The position numbers and the translations under genes were made by a program. Positions 45,639-56,847 of a DNA stretch of 64,000 bases are shown here, piece by piece (position 1 is the stretch's first letter; every line of letters begins with the position of its first letter). The stretch comes from Rostrohypoxylon terebratum (lineage: Eukaryota; Ascomycota; Sordariomycetes; Xylariales; Hypoxylaceae). The stretch is taken from contig MU385931.1 in the NCBI GenBank assembly GCA_022497145.1, forward strand, positions 1 through 64,000, written 5' to 3'. The notes beneath the pieces were generated by a model. The model made no database searches. It had not been told where the DNA came from and saw only the letters and a list, made by a program, of their open reading frames with translations.

Positions 45639-46525
45639 ATCCCTCGTTTTGATTGGTGGCGAAGGATATTAATGGGGAATGATACGAAACTTCGTGTTGT
45701 ATGTCCGGTAAGTATCGGATTTCACAGGTAGCTCTAGTAAGAGTATAAATTCTATCTAAACAGAAGAATAGATAGACTTATAGGTAGAAAGATCCTAGGA
45801 ACGTGTTCCTCCGAACAAGTGTTAGGGGGGTCGAAAACGGTAGCTTCCTGATCCCGAAGCGATCTGACGAGGTCTCCTCGACTCTCCCTCAATTAGAGGA
45901 AGAACCTCAGAACTCGTCCTATGCGGCAGCTGGTGGGTTGGGGGGAGAAGAGGGTTCAACTGGGGGGTGTTATCGAGCAAGATGGGCGTTCGTTTGTCTT
46001 TAGGGGACTTCAGCAGAAGAGGGCGGTGGAGGTCGAGAGTTGATGATATGGAAAGTCTTTCGCAGACTGAAATCTTGATCAGATACGAAGCTCACGGCCG
46101 TGGAAGCCGTGGTAGCTAGAGCGCCTTTGAGAAGACCAAAGGCTAGTCGAAGCGATGTCTTGGGGAGAAGCTTTGCGACTCGTAGTTCACAAGCTAGCTG
46201 AGTGATGTCGAGTGTGTTTCGTTTGCGGGGAGACTTGGTGAGCCTTATATAGAATACTGGTGTATTATGTATATGTTGAATGCGCTGATGGTAATTGTTG
46301 ATGGTACGCTGGATGTTGACTTCCCGAGAGACGTATGTAGCCTAGAGTGACTATACTTGTATACTGTTTGGTGTTGTTTGGAGGGTGAGTGGGAAAAAAG
46401 AGAGGGTAAAATTCAGAATTTGATGGGGTTGTGTGTGAATTAGAGTGAATTAGAATAGAATCTACTAGCCACGGGCAGAGTAAACTTTGCGCCCCGCCAC
46501 TTACCGCAGTTAGAAATTTATGGAG
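45639..46525 (-). promoter_or_regulatory. Long AUG-free 5' leader and core promoter of the ODC gene
   Basis: Across 887 bp upstream of the ODC start, the triplet CAT never occurs on the plus strand, so the transcribed strand has no ATG. The reverse triplet ATG occurs about 20 times on the plus strand. By chance about 14 CATs would be expected at 1 in 64. The TATATAA element at 46245-46251 predicts transcription start near 46215, so roughly 575 nt would be leader. Selection against upstream AUGs in the leader is inferred; the AUG-free stretch reaches beyond the TATA box, suggesting an additional, more distal start site. Confidence 0.6.
46245..46251 (-). promoter_or_regulatory. TATA box of the ODC gene
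   Basis: The minus strand reads TATATAAGG, about 607 bp upstream of the ODC start codon. It is the only clear TATA element in that region. Confidence 0.5.
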
Positions 46526-48940
46526 CATGTGACAGCCCAGTTCTCTCATTTGGAACTCAAACTCATAAAAACGCCATGTACCTACTAAGCCCTGAACCGG
46601 TATAGATACTTCGACTCTTCGAGGGCTATGTGCTATCCGTACCTAGTAGGTACTAATGTTTACCCAATGACGTATAGCGCAAGATTGTGATGAAGCAATC
46701 CATAATAAGCGAATGCTCAACGGAGTTACATCTACGAATTGCCGGATTTTCACTCAATTTATGTGTTCGACCGACCTTACCGACCTTACCGACCGAGATC
46801 TATAAGGAATGATATAGCTGAGGTTCATATGTGCAGTTGCAGTTCAGTTGGAGATGGAGATGGAGATGGAGATGGAGGATGTTGTGATATCGTAGACAAA
46901 AAAAGAAACTTTCTTTCGAACGCACTTATGGTGCGCAGCATCGCAGAGGAACCTTGCATGGTCAACTCAAAGGTCAAATCAAATCTGTCGCAACCCATCT
47001 CGACCAACTGCGTAACGACCATGACAACCTCAAACCTGCCGACCGATGTGAAATATCTGGATGCTTCACGTACCTAGGTCCTAGGTCCTAGGTAGGTATC
47101 AGTTTGATAATGGACCGATATGGATGCACATGATGTATTGATACATTGAATGTATACATTCTGTACGTCAGGTACAAGAACGCCGCTGGAGATGGGTGTT
47201 TTGCCCCACTTAGTTAGGTCCAAACACAGTTCGTTGTATATTCTGAAGCTTCTTATTTGATAGAAACTTGACTTTGTCCAACTTCCAAGTTCGGCTCTTT
47301 ATGCTGCAGCACTAATAAGTGACAATGGCCATCGCAGCTAGGGGAAAAATTCTCTGACCGCAATTCGATATGCGTCGAAGTTTTTTTTCTCTCCACTAAG
47401 CACATACATATACACATACATATACGATTGTCCATGATCAACTGTTGACTCATGTTGAAAAGGGGGTACATACATACCTACGTATCCTGATACCTAAGTC
47501 CTAGGAAGGGTGGTTGCAGCGAAAAAGCCTTGGGGAAAAAAGACTCAACTGTATCCGACGAACGGCACTTTCGGTCCTTGAAGGTAGGTTTGATCGACCA
47601 TGCGCTGCCTTTGTACAACATTGAGACGGTATGTGTAGTAGGTAGTAACCAATGGCAAATGCAAAGGTTGAGTAGTTCGAGTTGAAATGGTCAAGCTACT
47701 TGAGCCCATGCAGGCTCATTTTTGGACGCGCACTTCCCATCGTCCAGCCTGACAGGTCAGGTCAGGTCAGGACAGGTCAGGTCAATGGTCTAACTAGGGA
47801 AAAACGGGCGATCCGACCCTCCGTTCTCGTAGCGGATCGAGATTAGGCTGTATATCGAAGTGCGACTTGAAATGATCAATCATCGGATTCAATCTGTCGA
47901 TAGCGCCTCATCATCATGAAATTCGGTCTTTTCACACCGCTGTGGTTCTTTCAGTCGAGTCGAGTGTCGATTCTGATATGCAAGGCTTGTTGCAACACAC
48001 CATTTCGCACTTTTCATACCCTTACTACGTAGTATACAATAGCACCTCGGGTGCGCTGGAGATCTGCGGTTACAGTATTTTCACAATTGTCCCTGACAGG
48101 ATTGGCCAACAGCTTTCTCCCACCATTTTTCACGCGCCAACCAGATCTATCGCTGAGGCAGGGGATTGCTTCTAGAAGACAACCTGGGCGACGTTTGTAG
48201 CCGCAATGACCATCACGCGCCCTCTTTGAAGTAGCATTGGTTAGTCTCATTGGTTGCTACACCACCTAGGGAAGACCGGTAGAAAAGCTTGATTGCGAAT
48301 CGTCGTCGATCAGAGAGGGAAAGAGGTGCTCGTCCACATCTGCAGTGCGACGACACAACGACAATGGTTGCGTCAAAGGTGGCCGAAGAGAGTGAAGAGG
48401 GTAAGGAAAGGGTTCGGTACTAGGTAGTATTAATATAGGTACTGGGTATATGATATATAAGGTAGGTATTAATGCGACGAGGAAGCATTGGAAGAAACAT
48501 TGAAGATGGAGGAAACATGAAAGGGGGACGAAAAGTTGAATAAGGCTTGATAGGGCTTTCAAGAAGAGACCTGATAGGGCAGGTCCAGATCTGTCTAGAC
48601 CAAACTTAGCTTAGCGTTGATTGAAACTAATTCAAATGGGAAACCCGTCCTGCCCGTCCTGCCCGTCCTCACTAGCCGATCGTTAGCCGACCAGTAACAA
48701 CGTGATAAGCTACTATGTAGAGTAGAGAGATCTCAAACCAATGAACTTTCCCCAACTCAACTTCCGTTCTATCGTTCTAATTATCGTGCTATCGATCGAT
48801 TCATCCATTTCCATTGTCCGCCACATCATTCAGTGGACCTGTCATTCCGACGAGCACGACACGACACAACACAACACAACCAAGACACAGACTAGATTTA
48901 AGATTCCAAATTACTAAAGAATAACGATTTTGTATCTTTA
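46526..48940. other. Intergenic region with short tandem repeats
   Basis: It contains GGAGAT hexamers (about 46850-46876), CGACCTTAC repeats (about 46771-46795), a GGTCA/CAGGT pentamer array (about 47751-47784) and CCCGTCCTG three times at about 48644-48669. No coding sequence is supported. It may include distal ODC promoter. Confidence 0.45.
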
Positions 48941-49117
48941 GAGTTGAAGTGTTTTAGTATACTCCTACTACCTCAGGGAAGACCTCGGTCCTCGGCCCGG
49001 TATCAAACCAGGTCCGAAGCCTTTTCCGGGCACCCGCCACAAGCGATGCTACCTCCAAGTCACCCCCATTCTGCCTGTCCGTCACAAGCATAGATATTCG
49101 AAAAAACGATTTGAAGT

Positions 49118-49812
49118 ATGTATCGTATCGCAAACCCTCGTAGGAACGACTTTAGCGAACCTCCTACACCTCGTCTCAAGAGTTGGTCAATAGCCTCTTG
49201 CAGGAGATTGCGAGAAATAAGGCACTGTAAGGACCTTACTATATATCGTCTTGCTACCTACCGCGAAGCTGAAAGTCATTGGAAGATACAAGGCGCCATA
49301 GTAACGTCGTGGTGGCAGACCGGAGAAAAGTATCTTCCTTCAGATAAGCTGAAAAGGCCCAAATGCTATAGAGTCGAGTCTTCACCTAATAGCAAACTTG
49401 AATCTTTACAGAACAAAAGCGCTACGCAGAGCAGCATTGAACAACCCACTTCACAGCCTACTGCGAATGTCGCCACTCCGTCTCGATGAAGCGTCCCCTA
49501 GACGTGGGTAGCCGTTGTAGAGATAAGCGATGAGTCAGAGTCGGATTTTAGCAGCCTTTTCGGTGATGACTACGAAGATTTCTCTGGCATCCCTTCGTTA
49601 CTGCGGACATCCACAATACGAGTGATGACCAAGTATCTGAAGAAATACGAGAGCTACAGCAAACTTTTGACAATAGTGACATGGACATCATGCCTGATGC
49701 CAATGAAGGCGCCTCGAATGACCTGCAAGGTCGCCAAAACGGCGATGAAGATGAAGATGAAGATGCCGAAGGATCCAAAGATCCCGAGTTTTTCGGCACA
49801 ATATATTCTTAG
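49118..49812 (+). pseudogene. Decayed gene with RIP-like stop codons and a frameshift
   Basis: A protein-like frame begins at ATG 49118 (MYRIANPRRNDFSEPPTPR) and runs 123 codons to a TGA at 49487-49489. The same frame meets a TAG at 49499-49501, then continues coherently (VVEISDESESDFSSLFGDDYEDFSG). Between about 49580 and 49610 the protein-like sequence moves to another frame (HNTSDDQVSEEIRELQQTF, then an acidic DEDEDEDAEG tail) and ends at the TAG at 49810-49812. TGA and TAG are what C-to-T change makes of CGA and CAG. I do not recognise the family. Upstream sequence (48944-49117) also reads as protein in yet another frame (KPFPGTRHKRCYLQVTPILP), so the remnant may be longer. Confidence 0.45.
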
Positions 49813-51189
49813 TAGCATCTTGTGGGACACAGCGTCAAAGTCGACGGCTCAAGGAGCTTCGCATTGTGATATTGCAGCCCCAACAGCACGACATGTCTCC
49901 AAATAAGCAGGCGGCATCCCTATATCCCCATACTCCCACTCATCTATACTATCAATTGGCCACCTGATATGGAGCCAGACATTCTCAGTGAGTTACCGAA
50001 ATCTCGCAATTGGTCGCACTGGAAGGGCCAGGGTCCGAGTGACCCTTTAGGGAATATTCAGAGTGAAACTCACTCAGTGGGGGCTATCAGGTAGGATTTG
50101 AAGGATGTGAAGAAGGTAGTGATGTAAGATATTCAAACTTGTCCGACCTCGCAGATTGGGGACTCGAGAGCTGGGCAGCTGGGGAAGTTGTGTTGCAGCT
50201 AGATGAGATCAGCTCCCCGCTCTCGAGCTATCCGGCGTGTAGCTGCAGGACACGTCTTTTAACCAATGGCAGGTTAATTACGAGAAGCCAACTTCCACTT
50301 CTGGCTGTGACCCTCAATCTTAAACGGGGATTGTCATCTGAACTATCAGTACAAGTTGCCCCGGGTCGGTATACATCCAGTGATCGGCAGTTCAGAAGAG
50401 TTGCGCCACCCGCCATCCCTCTCTGCTTCTCTGCAGTTAATAAGCGATACAGTTACACGACATTATGCTTGTTTCTGTTTTTTTTTCTTTTTAACCTTTG
50501 AGCGGCATCCCTGATCCGCAGCATAACCAAGTCTCGTGGCCTATCGGCTAGCCTGTGGCGTATTCGAATGCCTCTGTCTAATATCATCCCGAGGTCTGTT
50601 TCTTACGCGGCCTGGCACATCAAATTACTGCTCTAGACGCCTCCTTCGAAGCCAAATGGACATCGACATGTAGATACCTTTTGAGGTGGGCACATGTTGG
50701 GTCGCAGATCAACGTCACAGGCGCCCCAGGTGAGGATGTTCTCAATTCTTACAAAAGAAAAACACATCATAGTAGTAAGAATCGGAGTATCCCCAACAGT
50801 CTCAACATAAAGCCGAGAGGTTCGACCAAAGGTGATTCCTTTCACCAAATACAGAAGTTGCTCATATACACAGGGTCTGCAGAGCTGGGAACTTTCAAGG
50901 CTTAATACCACCAAAAAAATCCACGACTCGTTGGGGCATATCCCAATCGCAATTGACCTGCTTGTCAAGCTTTCGTCCCTCGCCACGGACACTCCGGCTT
51001 TCCTGAAGTAGAAAAATATCGATTAACCTATCCCAAGTAACAGATCAGTTTTAAGCATTACACAATCTCCTACAGTATCTATCCGCTCAGGCTACGGCTG
51101 TTTCGACTGGTACCGCCAGTATCTCAACAATCCGCAAAAAGAGCTACAATAATACAGTACTAAATGCCGATGATGAAATAGAGTATAGA
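49813..51189. other. Intergenic, with an unassigned minus-strand open frame
   Basis: A minus-strand frame (50633-50992, 119 codons, starting only at GTG) reads somewhat like protein and follows a TTCAG acceptor-like site at about 51005. I could not link it to other exons or a family. The right end is the 3' flank of the DHA2 exporter. Nothing else was recognised. Confidence 0.35.
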
Positions 51190-53380
51190 TCACGCCGAAT
51201 CTTCATGATGATCAGAGTGAACAGCCCCATCTTCCACTTTATTGTCTTTGGTTCTTAGATCATGCCATCCCATACCCCATAACACGATAATACAAGCAGC
51301 GGCTACTGCGGCAACGAAATAAAAAACTCGGTCGACACTGACGGCGTAGGCGGCGAGGACTCCCGGGAGATCGTCACGCTGCACAATGGCACGAAAGCCT
51401 GTAGCCCCTGCCTGGATGACTGCTGCAGCGTCGGTGTGTGGTGCCTTGTCGTGGAGCTGAGATTTTAAGCTAGAATTAAAAATCACATTACACACAACCA
51501 AGACAATAGCTGGACCTAGTGACTGGGCGAAGATGACGAGAGCCATACCGGTGGCAAGTTGCGCTTCCCCGACGGCGGCTTGGATTGATATAATGGCCTT
51601 CGCGTGGTGATTAGGATTAGCTTCTTCATGTGGTTCAAACAGGGTGCTCGTTGACGTACTAGTTGCATGCTAAGCCCTGATCCAACACCTGCTAGGATTT
51701 GAAAACCGACCCAATCTCCAGTCGAACTATTTGGTTGCAACAGCGAATAGAGTCCACTTCCTAAGGAGAGAAAAACGGTTCCAACTACAGCTATCGGAAT
51801 AATGAAGCCCATTTTCTGTACTAAAATCCAGTAAGCGACCTCTGCCACCCAAGATTAATATATGAGGATCCTAAGAACTCACGCAGAACTCCAGAGAGAC
51901 CAGCCATCACCAGCTGCGGCAGAATCGTTGGCAAAAGGTATACGCCACTCAACATCGCCGTCACGTTGTTGATAGCCTGGAAGTAAATGGGGAGAAAGTA
52001 TGTTGCACCGTAAACAGCCGAGATCATGAAAGCCTGGAAGAGTCCCGACGCCCATACGACTTTCTGTTTGATCATTGAATGCGGGAGTAGTGCATCATCT
52101 CCCTTGTATCGATTCCAGAAGAGCCACACGATAAAAGTCGCACCCGATCCGCAAAATAGCCCTATGACGGTAGAAGACTTCCACGCGAACTGGTTGCCTC
52201 CATATTGAAGAGCAAGTAGGAGTTGAAGGACGGCAGGCGCAAAGAGAGCGAATCCAACAAGATCTAGGTAGTGGTGTAATTTTGCAAAAACCACCAAAGG
52301 GTTCTGTTTCGGCATTTGTTCAGGAATCCGCACGAGAAGGATGACCAGTGCAGTAAAAGCTCCAACTGGTAGGTTGACGTAAAAGCCTGATGTTGATGTC
52401 AGTGACTTTCTCGTTCTGATGAGCAGGTGGACTTGGAAAGCACTTACACCACCTCCACGTTGTATATGTGGTAAAGGCACCTCCTATGAGGGGTCCCGCT
52501 ACAAGACCGAGCTGCATCACTGCAGGAACGACTAGGTGAGCATAGAGGCCCCTGGCATGACATTAGAAGAAAACTCACAACCCATAGTCAGACCGATAAG
52601 TGCTAATTCGACGCGTTAGTGATAATCAAATCCTTAGAAGTTTCGAGATTCAGCCCGCTTCCTAAGCGGTCTAACATACCAGGGCGCTTCTCAAGAGGTG
52701 CGCAGCTCGAAATAATGGTTATGGAGCCATTCGTGATACCAGCAGCACCGAACCCAGCGATGGCGCGTCCGACGATCAACATATCGGAGGAGACAGCAGC
52801 ACCACACAAAACGGATCCGATTTCGAATATCGCGAAGAAGAACAGGAACGCCCACTTTGTGGCCACGTTAGCGGAGAGATAAGCCATAGATTTTAACGCA
52901 GCGCGTACGAACCTTGGTGTTGAAGTGTGTATACACCTTTCCCGTTAGTGGCTGCGGAGCGGCACTATTACGTCTTTAAGAATCACATCTCCAACCCGAA
53001 TGATGGAATCCACGAACCTGCCAAATTGGTACGCACTGGCATACCACCCAACATCCGGAAGCGAGTTGAAAGTGTCGGTGATACGTGGAATGGCCTTGAG
53101 GTTAACAGGTAAGCGAAAATGTTCAACAAAAGGCCTTGGCAAGGGGTTTACTGACAGTGCTGACGACCATCGTGTCCAAAAGCATCAAGAAGCAAGCAAG
53201 CGCCACGCTCGCGACAATCAACACTAGCTTGACACCCGTGACATACTGGTTCGAATTATCATGGTGGTCTTCTGATTTCCTTACGTCCTCTTTGGAATCC
53301 ACCATAGACGTCTCTTTTGGCGGCAGCACCTCGGGGCCGCGCTCGACGGAGGGACGATGGGAAGGTACCGAACCTGACAT
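51190..53380 (-). CDS. MFS toxin/drug efflux pump, DHA2 (14-TM) family, 565 aa
   Basis: This plasma-membrane proton antiporter is of the type found in toxin and secondary-metabolite clusters (GliA/AflT-like). There are nine exons: 53156-53380, 53018-53094, 52913-52964, 52680-52854, 52579-52602, 52448-52519, 51883-52386, 51660-51820 and 51190-51597. All eight introns (53-77 bp) keep the frame, and exon 5 is only 24 bp. Family features are LLDTMVVSTAIPRITDTF in TM1, DVGWYASAYQ in TM2, the TM4 segment IVGRAIAGFGAAG, the antiporter motif LVAGPLIGGAFTTYTTWRW and FYVNLPVGAF. Donors include GTCAGT and GTTCGT, weaker than usual, so small boundary shifts are possible. It ends a run of biosynthetic-type genes, and export of their product is the natural inference. 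Confidence 0.88.
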
Positions 53381-54437
53381 GCTCGTAGCCTGTTACCTGC
53401 TGCTGTATGTCCGTCCCGGGTGTTCTTGCTCAGAGGGTAGAAGAAGCTTTTACTCTATAGTAACGAACGATACGAAAGTTGGCTAAGTCCATCCAATACA
53501 CCTCTGACTGTATGTTGGCTAGCAGCTGTGGTGGCGTTTCTCGGCTTTCCCTTTGTATTCCTCGGCTCCGGCATTGGAGTAACCAACGAAAAGACCGTAA
53601 GCAAGACTACTGGTAAAATGAATTCGGGGACCAGGTACAGGCACGTAAGTGACAGTGGCGTGTCTAGAGTAATTTGATGCCTGCCGTATTGCTCGCACTT
53701 ATTTTCTCTATTCAGCTGCTGTTTGTTTATGCTGGTGAGGTCGCACGGATGGTCACACATCCATGGATCCCTTGCAGACCCTTTTTGATATCTGACAGGT
53801 ATCATCGGAACAAAGGAGGCTGCTGAGTACCTAGTAGGTATCTTCTACTACAAGCTGGTCTCAGCCCCCAAATCTACGGGGTCCATTTCCGCTCTTTATT
53901 CTATGTAGTATTATTTACTGTGGAACGTTGAGCGGATTGACTGGCTGCGACTATGCATGTCGCTTGCCATGTATCTGGAACCGATATGGACACACGGCGC
54001 TGGCCCAGCCAATCTCCACACACACTAGGTAGCATTAGCGGATCAGTTGGCTGGGACATTTACGAATTTTGAAATAACCATATGATACTAGGTAAAGGAT
54101 TTGTAAGTTGGTTTAAAGTTAGTGTTATTATTTAGAAGGAAGAAATACCGTAGTAAGACCTAGGCCCTACTACCTAGTCCTATGACCTACACCCGGGTGA
54201 TTCTAAGCCAGCCTCACCCTCCCTGCCTCCAATGCCCAACAACCTAAACCCTTTCCAGCGACGCTGCAGGTAGCTACCTAGAGTCTAGACTTCAAGGTTC
54301 ATTTGGGCCAAGCTGCATTCTATTCCCACACCTCTACCCCGAAAAAAGAAAGCATAAACCCCGGCATTAGATACGACGTACAACCATCTATGTACTAGAT
54401 ACTCATCTATTAGAATCTGGAAAAAGGAAGTACTACG
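53381..54437. other. Intergenic between DHA2 exporter and P450
   Basis: This 1-kb region contains the exporter promoter and the 3' flank of the P450. It has CCTAGGTA/TAGTACC-type simple motifs near 54150-54185. No gene was recognised. Confidence 0.5.
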
Positions 54438-56076
54438 CTAATTCATGCTTTTTCGAGTTACAAGCATCTCAACGTCTTGTGGCGGGACCATGAAGTTGAG
54501 AATTGAGGCTTTCCTTGCAGGCTTCTTCAAGATTTGGACGTCATAATTGAGAAGCACATAAGCAACCGCCTGTTTCATCATACAAGCCGTGAACCATCGG
54601 CCTGGGCAAGCATGTCTCCCATAGCCGAAAGGAAGAAACGAAGTGCTGACTGTTGTCATGGTTTCCCTTGTGGTTCCCCGCGGAATCCCATTCGATGTTG
54701 AAGGATCAAATCCCCGTGAGAAACGGAAGGGGTCGAAATGCTCAGGGTTTTGGTATAGATCCGGATCCATGTGTACCATTTGTGCTGGGTAAACAGATCG
54801 AACGTCAGACCCGGCAGTGATTCGGAGGCCCTGACCAAGCTCTATTGCCGCGCCAGAGACGAGATCGAAGGGGAGAAGGTATATCGACACGTCATTGAGA
54901 CGCATGGACTCACGCACCGCGGAGTCCACATTGTGGAGCGCGTCGACTGCCTCTTTTGATGAAAGACCGCAGTATTCAGCGGAGACACGGCGGCATTCAG
55001 TCTCCAGAGTCTCTATAACATTATCTCCGCCTTGGCCGCTATGAATATCTAGCACAGCATGGGCGAATACCCAACCGTTGGCAAAGATGAACATGGGCGT
55101 GAGGGCAAGAATGCGCAGGGCTATCTTCTCAGCAACCAACTGCCCGGGTCCGTGGCTCTTGGCAACGCGAATCAACCATTGGATCACGTCACCCTTTCAT
55201 TGATAGTCAGCAATGAGCGTGAATCAAGAGAGATAGACATACCGAACCGGCATCCCGATCTTCTCTACCCTCGCAATGGCGCATTTTCTCTTCTACTATG
55301 GGTACTAATATCTTCATAAGCTTTCGTTGATGATATCGAGCTCTCAATGATATGATACGCCCTAGCACAGGTCTGACCGAAGGAGGCAGGCAGCTAATGA
55401 CACAGCCGTCAGTCAAGACTGCGTTGGCATACTTTATCGATTGTTCTAGGTATTCTTGGTTCCTGCATCCAGGGAGACCGACCATAACGCGCAAGGCGGC
55501 ATGAGCAACGATGCGCACCATCGATTCCCATGCATTAACAGAGGCTCCGTTTTTGGAACGACCCCAGCTCGAGAGGAAAGCCAGGTCCCATTCCTCGGCC
55601 ATGACGCTAGTTATCGGTCCCATATTCTTTAGTGTTAGGTCCTTACGAACGATGTCGAAGTGTATAACATTGTCCCAGACGTCCCTGTCTGTCATGAGAT
55701 ACCGAAACTGCGCGTTATCGATCAGGGCATTGTAGCCTGAAACTTCATCTCTAGGTCTCTTGAGAAGGTTTAACATCGAAGGCGGCAACACGAGAACAGC
55801 TCCACCGGTCGACATAGTAGGAAGTGCAAAAGGCTTGCCGTGCTTAGAAAACTTTTCGTAGCCCTCGCGCATGGTTTCTTGCATTGCTACTACCGATTTC
55901 GCGACGGCGACGGGCCATGAGAAGATGCTATCTCTCGGTGAGACACCTACAGCGTCGATCTTGCTAATCAACCCGCTGCGTGGCTTGCACTGTCTCAGCT
56001 TAACAAGGACTTGGAGGAGAAGCAGCCCTATGGCTGCAACAGCCAAGGTCGATGGGTGGATCGCCGCTCCCAACAT
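54438..56076 (-). CDS. Cytochrome P450 (CYP503/CYP68-like) with an altered I-helix, 529 aa
   Basis: This is an ER-anchored heme monooxygenase. The exons are 55243-56076 and 54438-55193, with a 49-bp intron (GTATGT ... GAAAG) in phase 0. An N-terminal membrane anchor is seen (VAAIGLLLLQVLV). The heme-binding loop FGYGRHACPGRW has its cysteine at about 474. The K-helix EXXR is ESMR at 373-376, and a PERF-like FDPFRFSRG follows. The sequence style (DVIQWLI before the I-helix) resembles ent-kaurene-oxidase-type fungal P450s such as CYP503 and CYP68, which work on terpenoids. The I-helix reads PMFIFANGWVFAHAVLDI (311-328), where relatives have a HTT/ETT threonine, so the usual oxygen-activating threonine is absent. 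It is divergent from the O-methyltransferase across 771 bp. The substrate is unknown. Confidence 0.88.
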
Positions 56077-56847
56077 GTTCCGGGTTCGTATGGCAGTTTA
56101 GGATTGCCAAGTATATTTTCGAATGTTGGCTTTGTCGATCAAAGCTTCATTTGTGAGACAACAGCAAATTCGGGCTCACGCGGAATGTAAGACGATATCA
56201 CAATGCTACTTCACCGAACTCGTGGTGGTAAGTAGCTTGGCTTTATTGCTTACATTCGTCTATTCATTCAGACTACTCTATTTTAGTACATACTATACTT
56301 AAGAGGATCGATTCATTCTTCTCTTTCAACCCCCATGAACTAGGTAGGTAGTTCGCGGAGTAAGAGGTTGATGTTGATAATTTCAGCCTTTGAATCCTCC
56401 CTCTACGACATCCTGATGTGACTGAGGTATTAGTGGAACGTTGTGGCTGTGACTAGATCTAGCGGCTAACACAGGGTTGAACTCGGAGTGGGGTCGGGAG
56501 TGCATGTAAGCTGATATAGGGGGTACATAGAGAGGAGAGAAAGGTGACAAGCCCAAATAAGGCTTGGAGCTCTCTCATCTAAGAAAACCCGCAATGTCGA
56601 CATTACTATTTCGGTGCTGATGGCGCCCACTACCGTAGGTTATCTTGTGTTTCACTGGCTGAACGGATCAAGATGAGGCACAGCAAAATCCACCCAGCGC
56701 TTAGTGGGTGGTATATGAGGCAAGCTGCGTAAGGTTCACTTACACTTCATCAAGGACATGCCTCGGGTGAATGAATCCATAATTTTATCTCTTTTCAGCT
56801 CATCCTAACCAGGAAGCCCGAACCGATCCTACAATTCTTTGCCACCT
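56077..56847. promoter_or_regulatory. Shared divergent promoter of P450 and O-methyltransferase
   Basis: The two start codons face away from each other across 771 bp with no gene between, the usual arrangement of co-regulated fungal cluster genes. Isolated CGG/CCG half-sites are present (for example CTCGGAGTGGGGTCGGG near 56480), but no convincing symmetrical pair. No clear TATA element was found. Confidence 0.45.

Noticed and set aside
50633..50992. 119-codon minus-strand frame near the DHA2 exporter
   Set aside because: An acceptor-like TTCAG precedes it, but no upstream exon, ATG or family could be found; not enough for a gene call.
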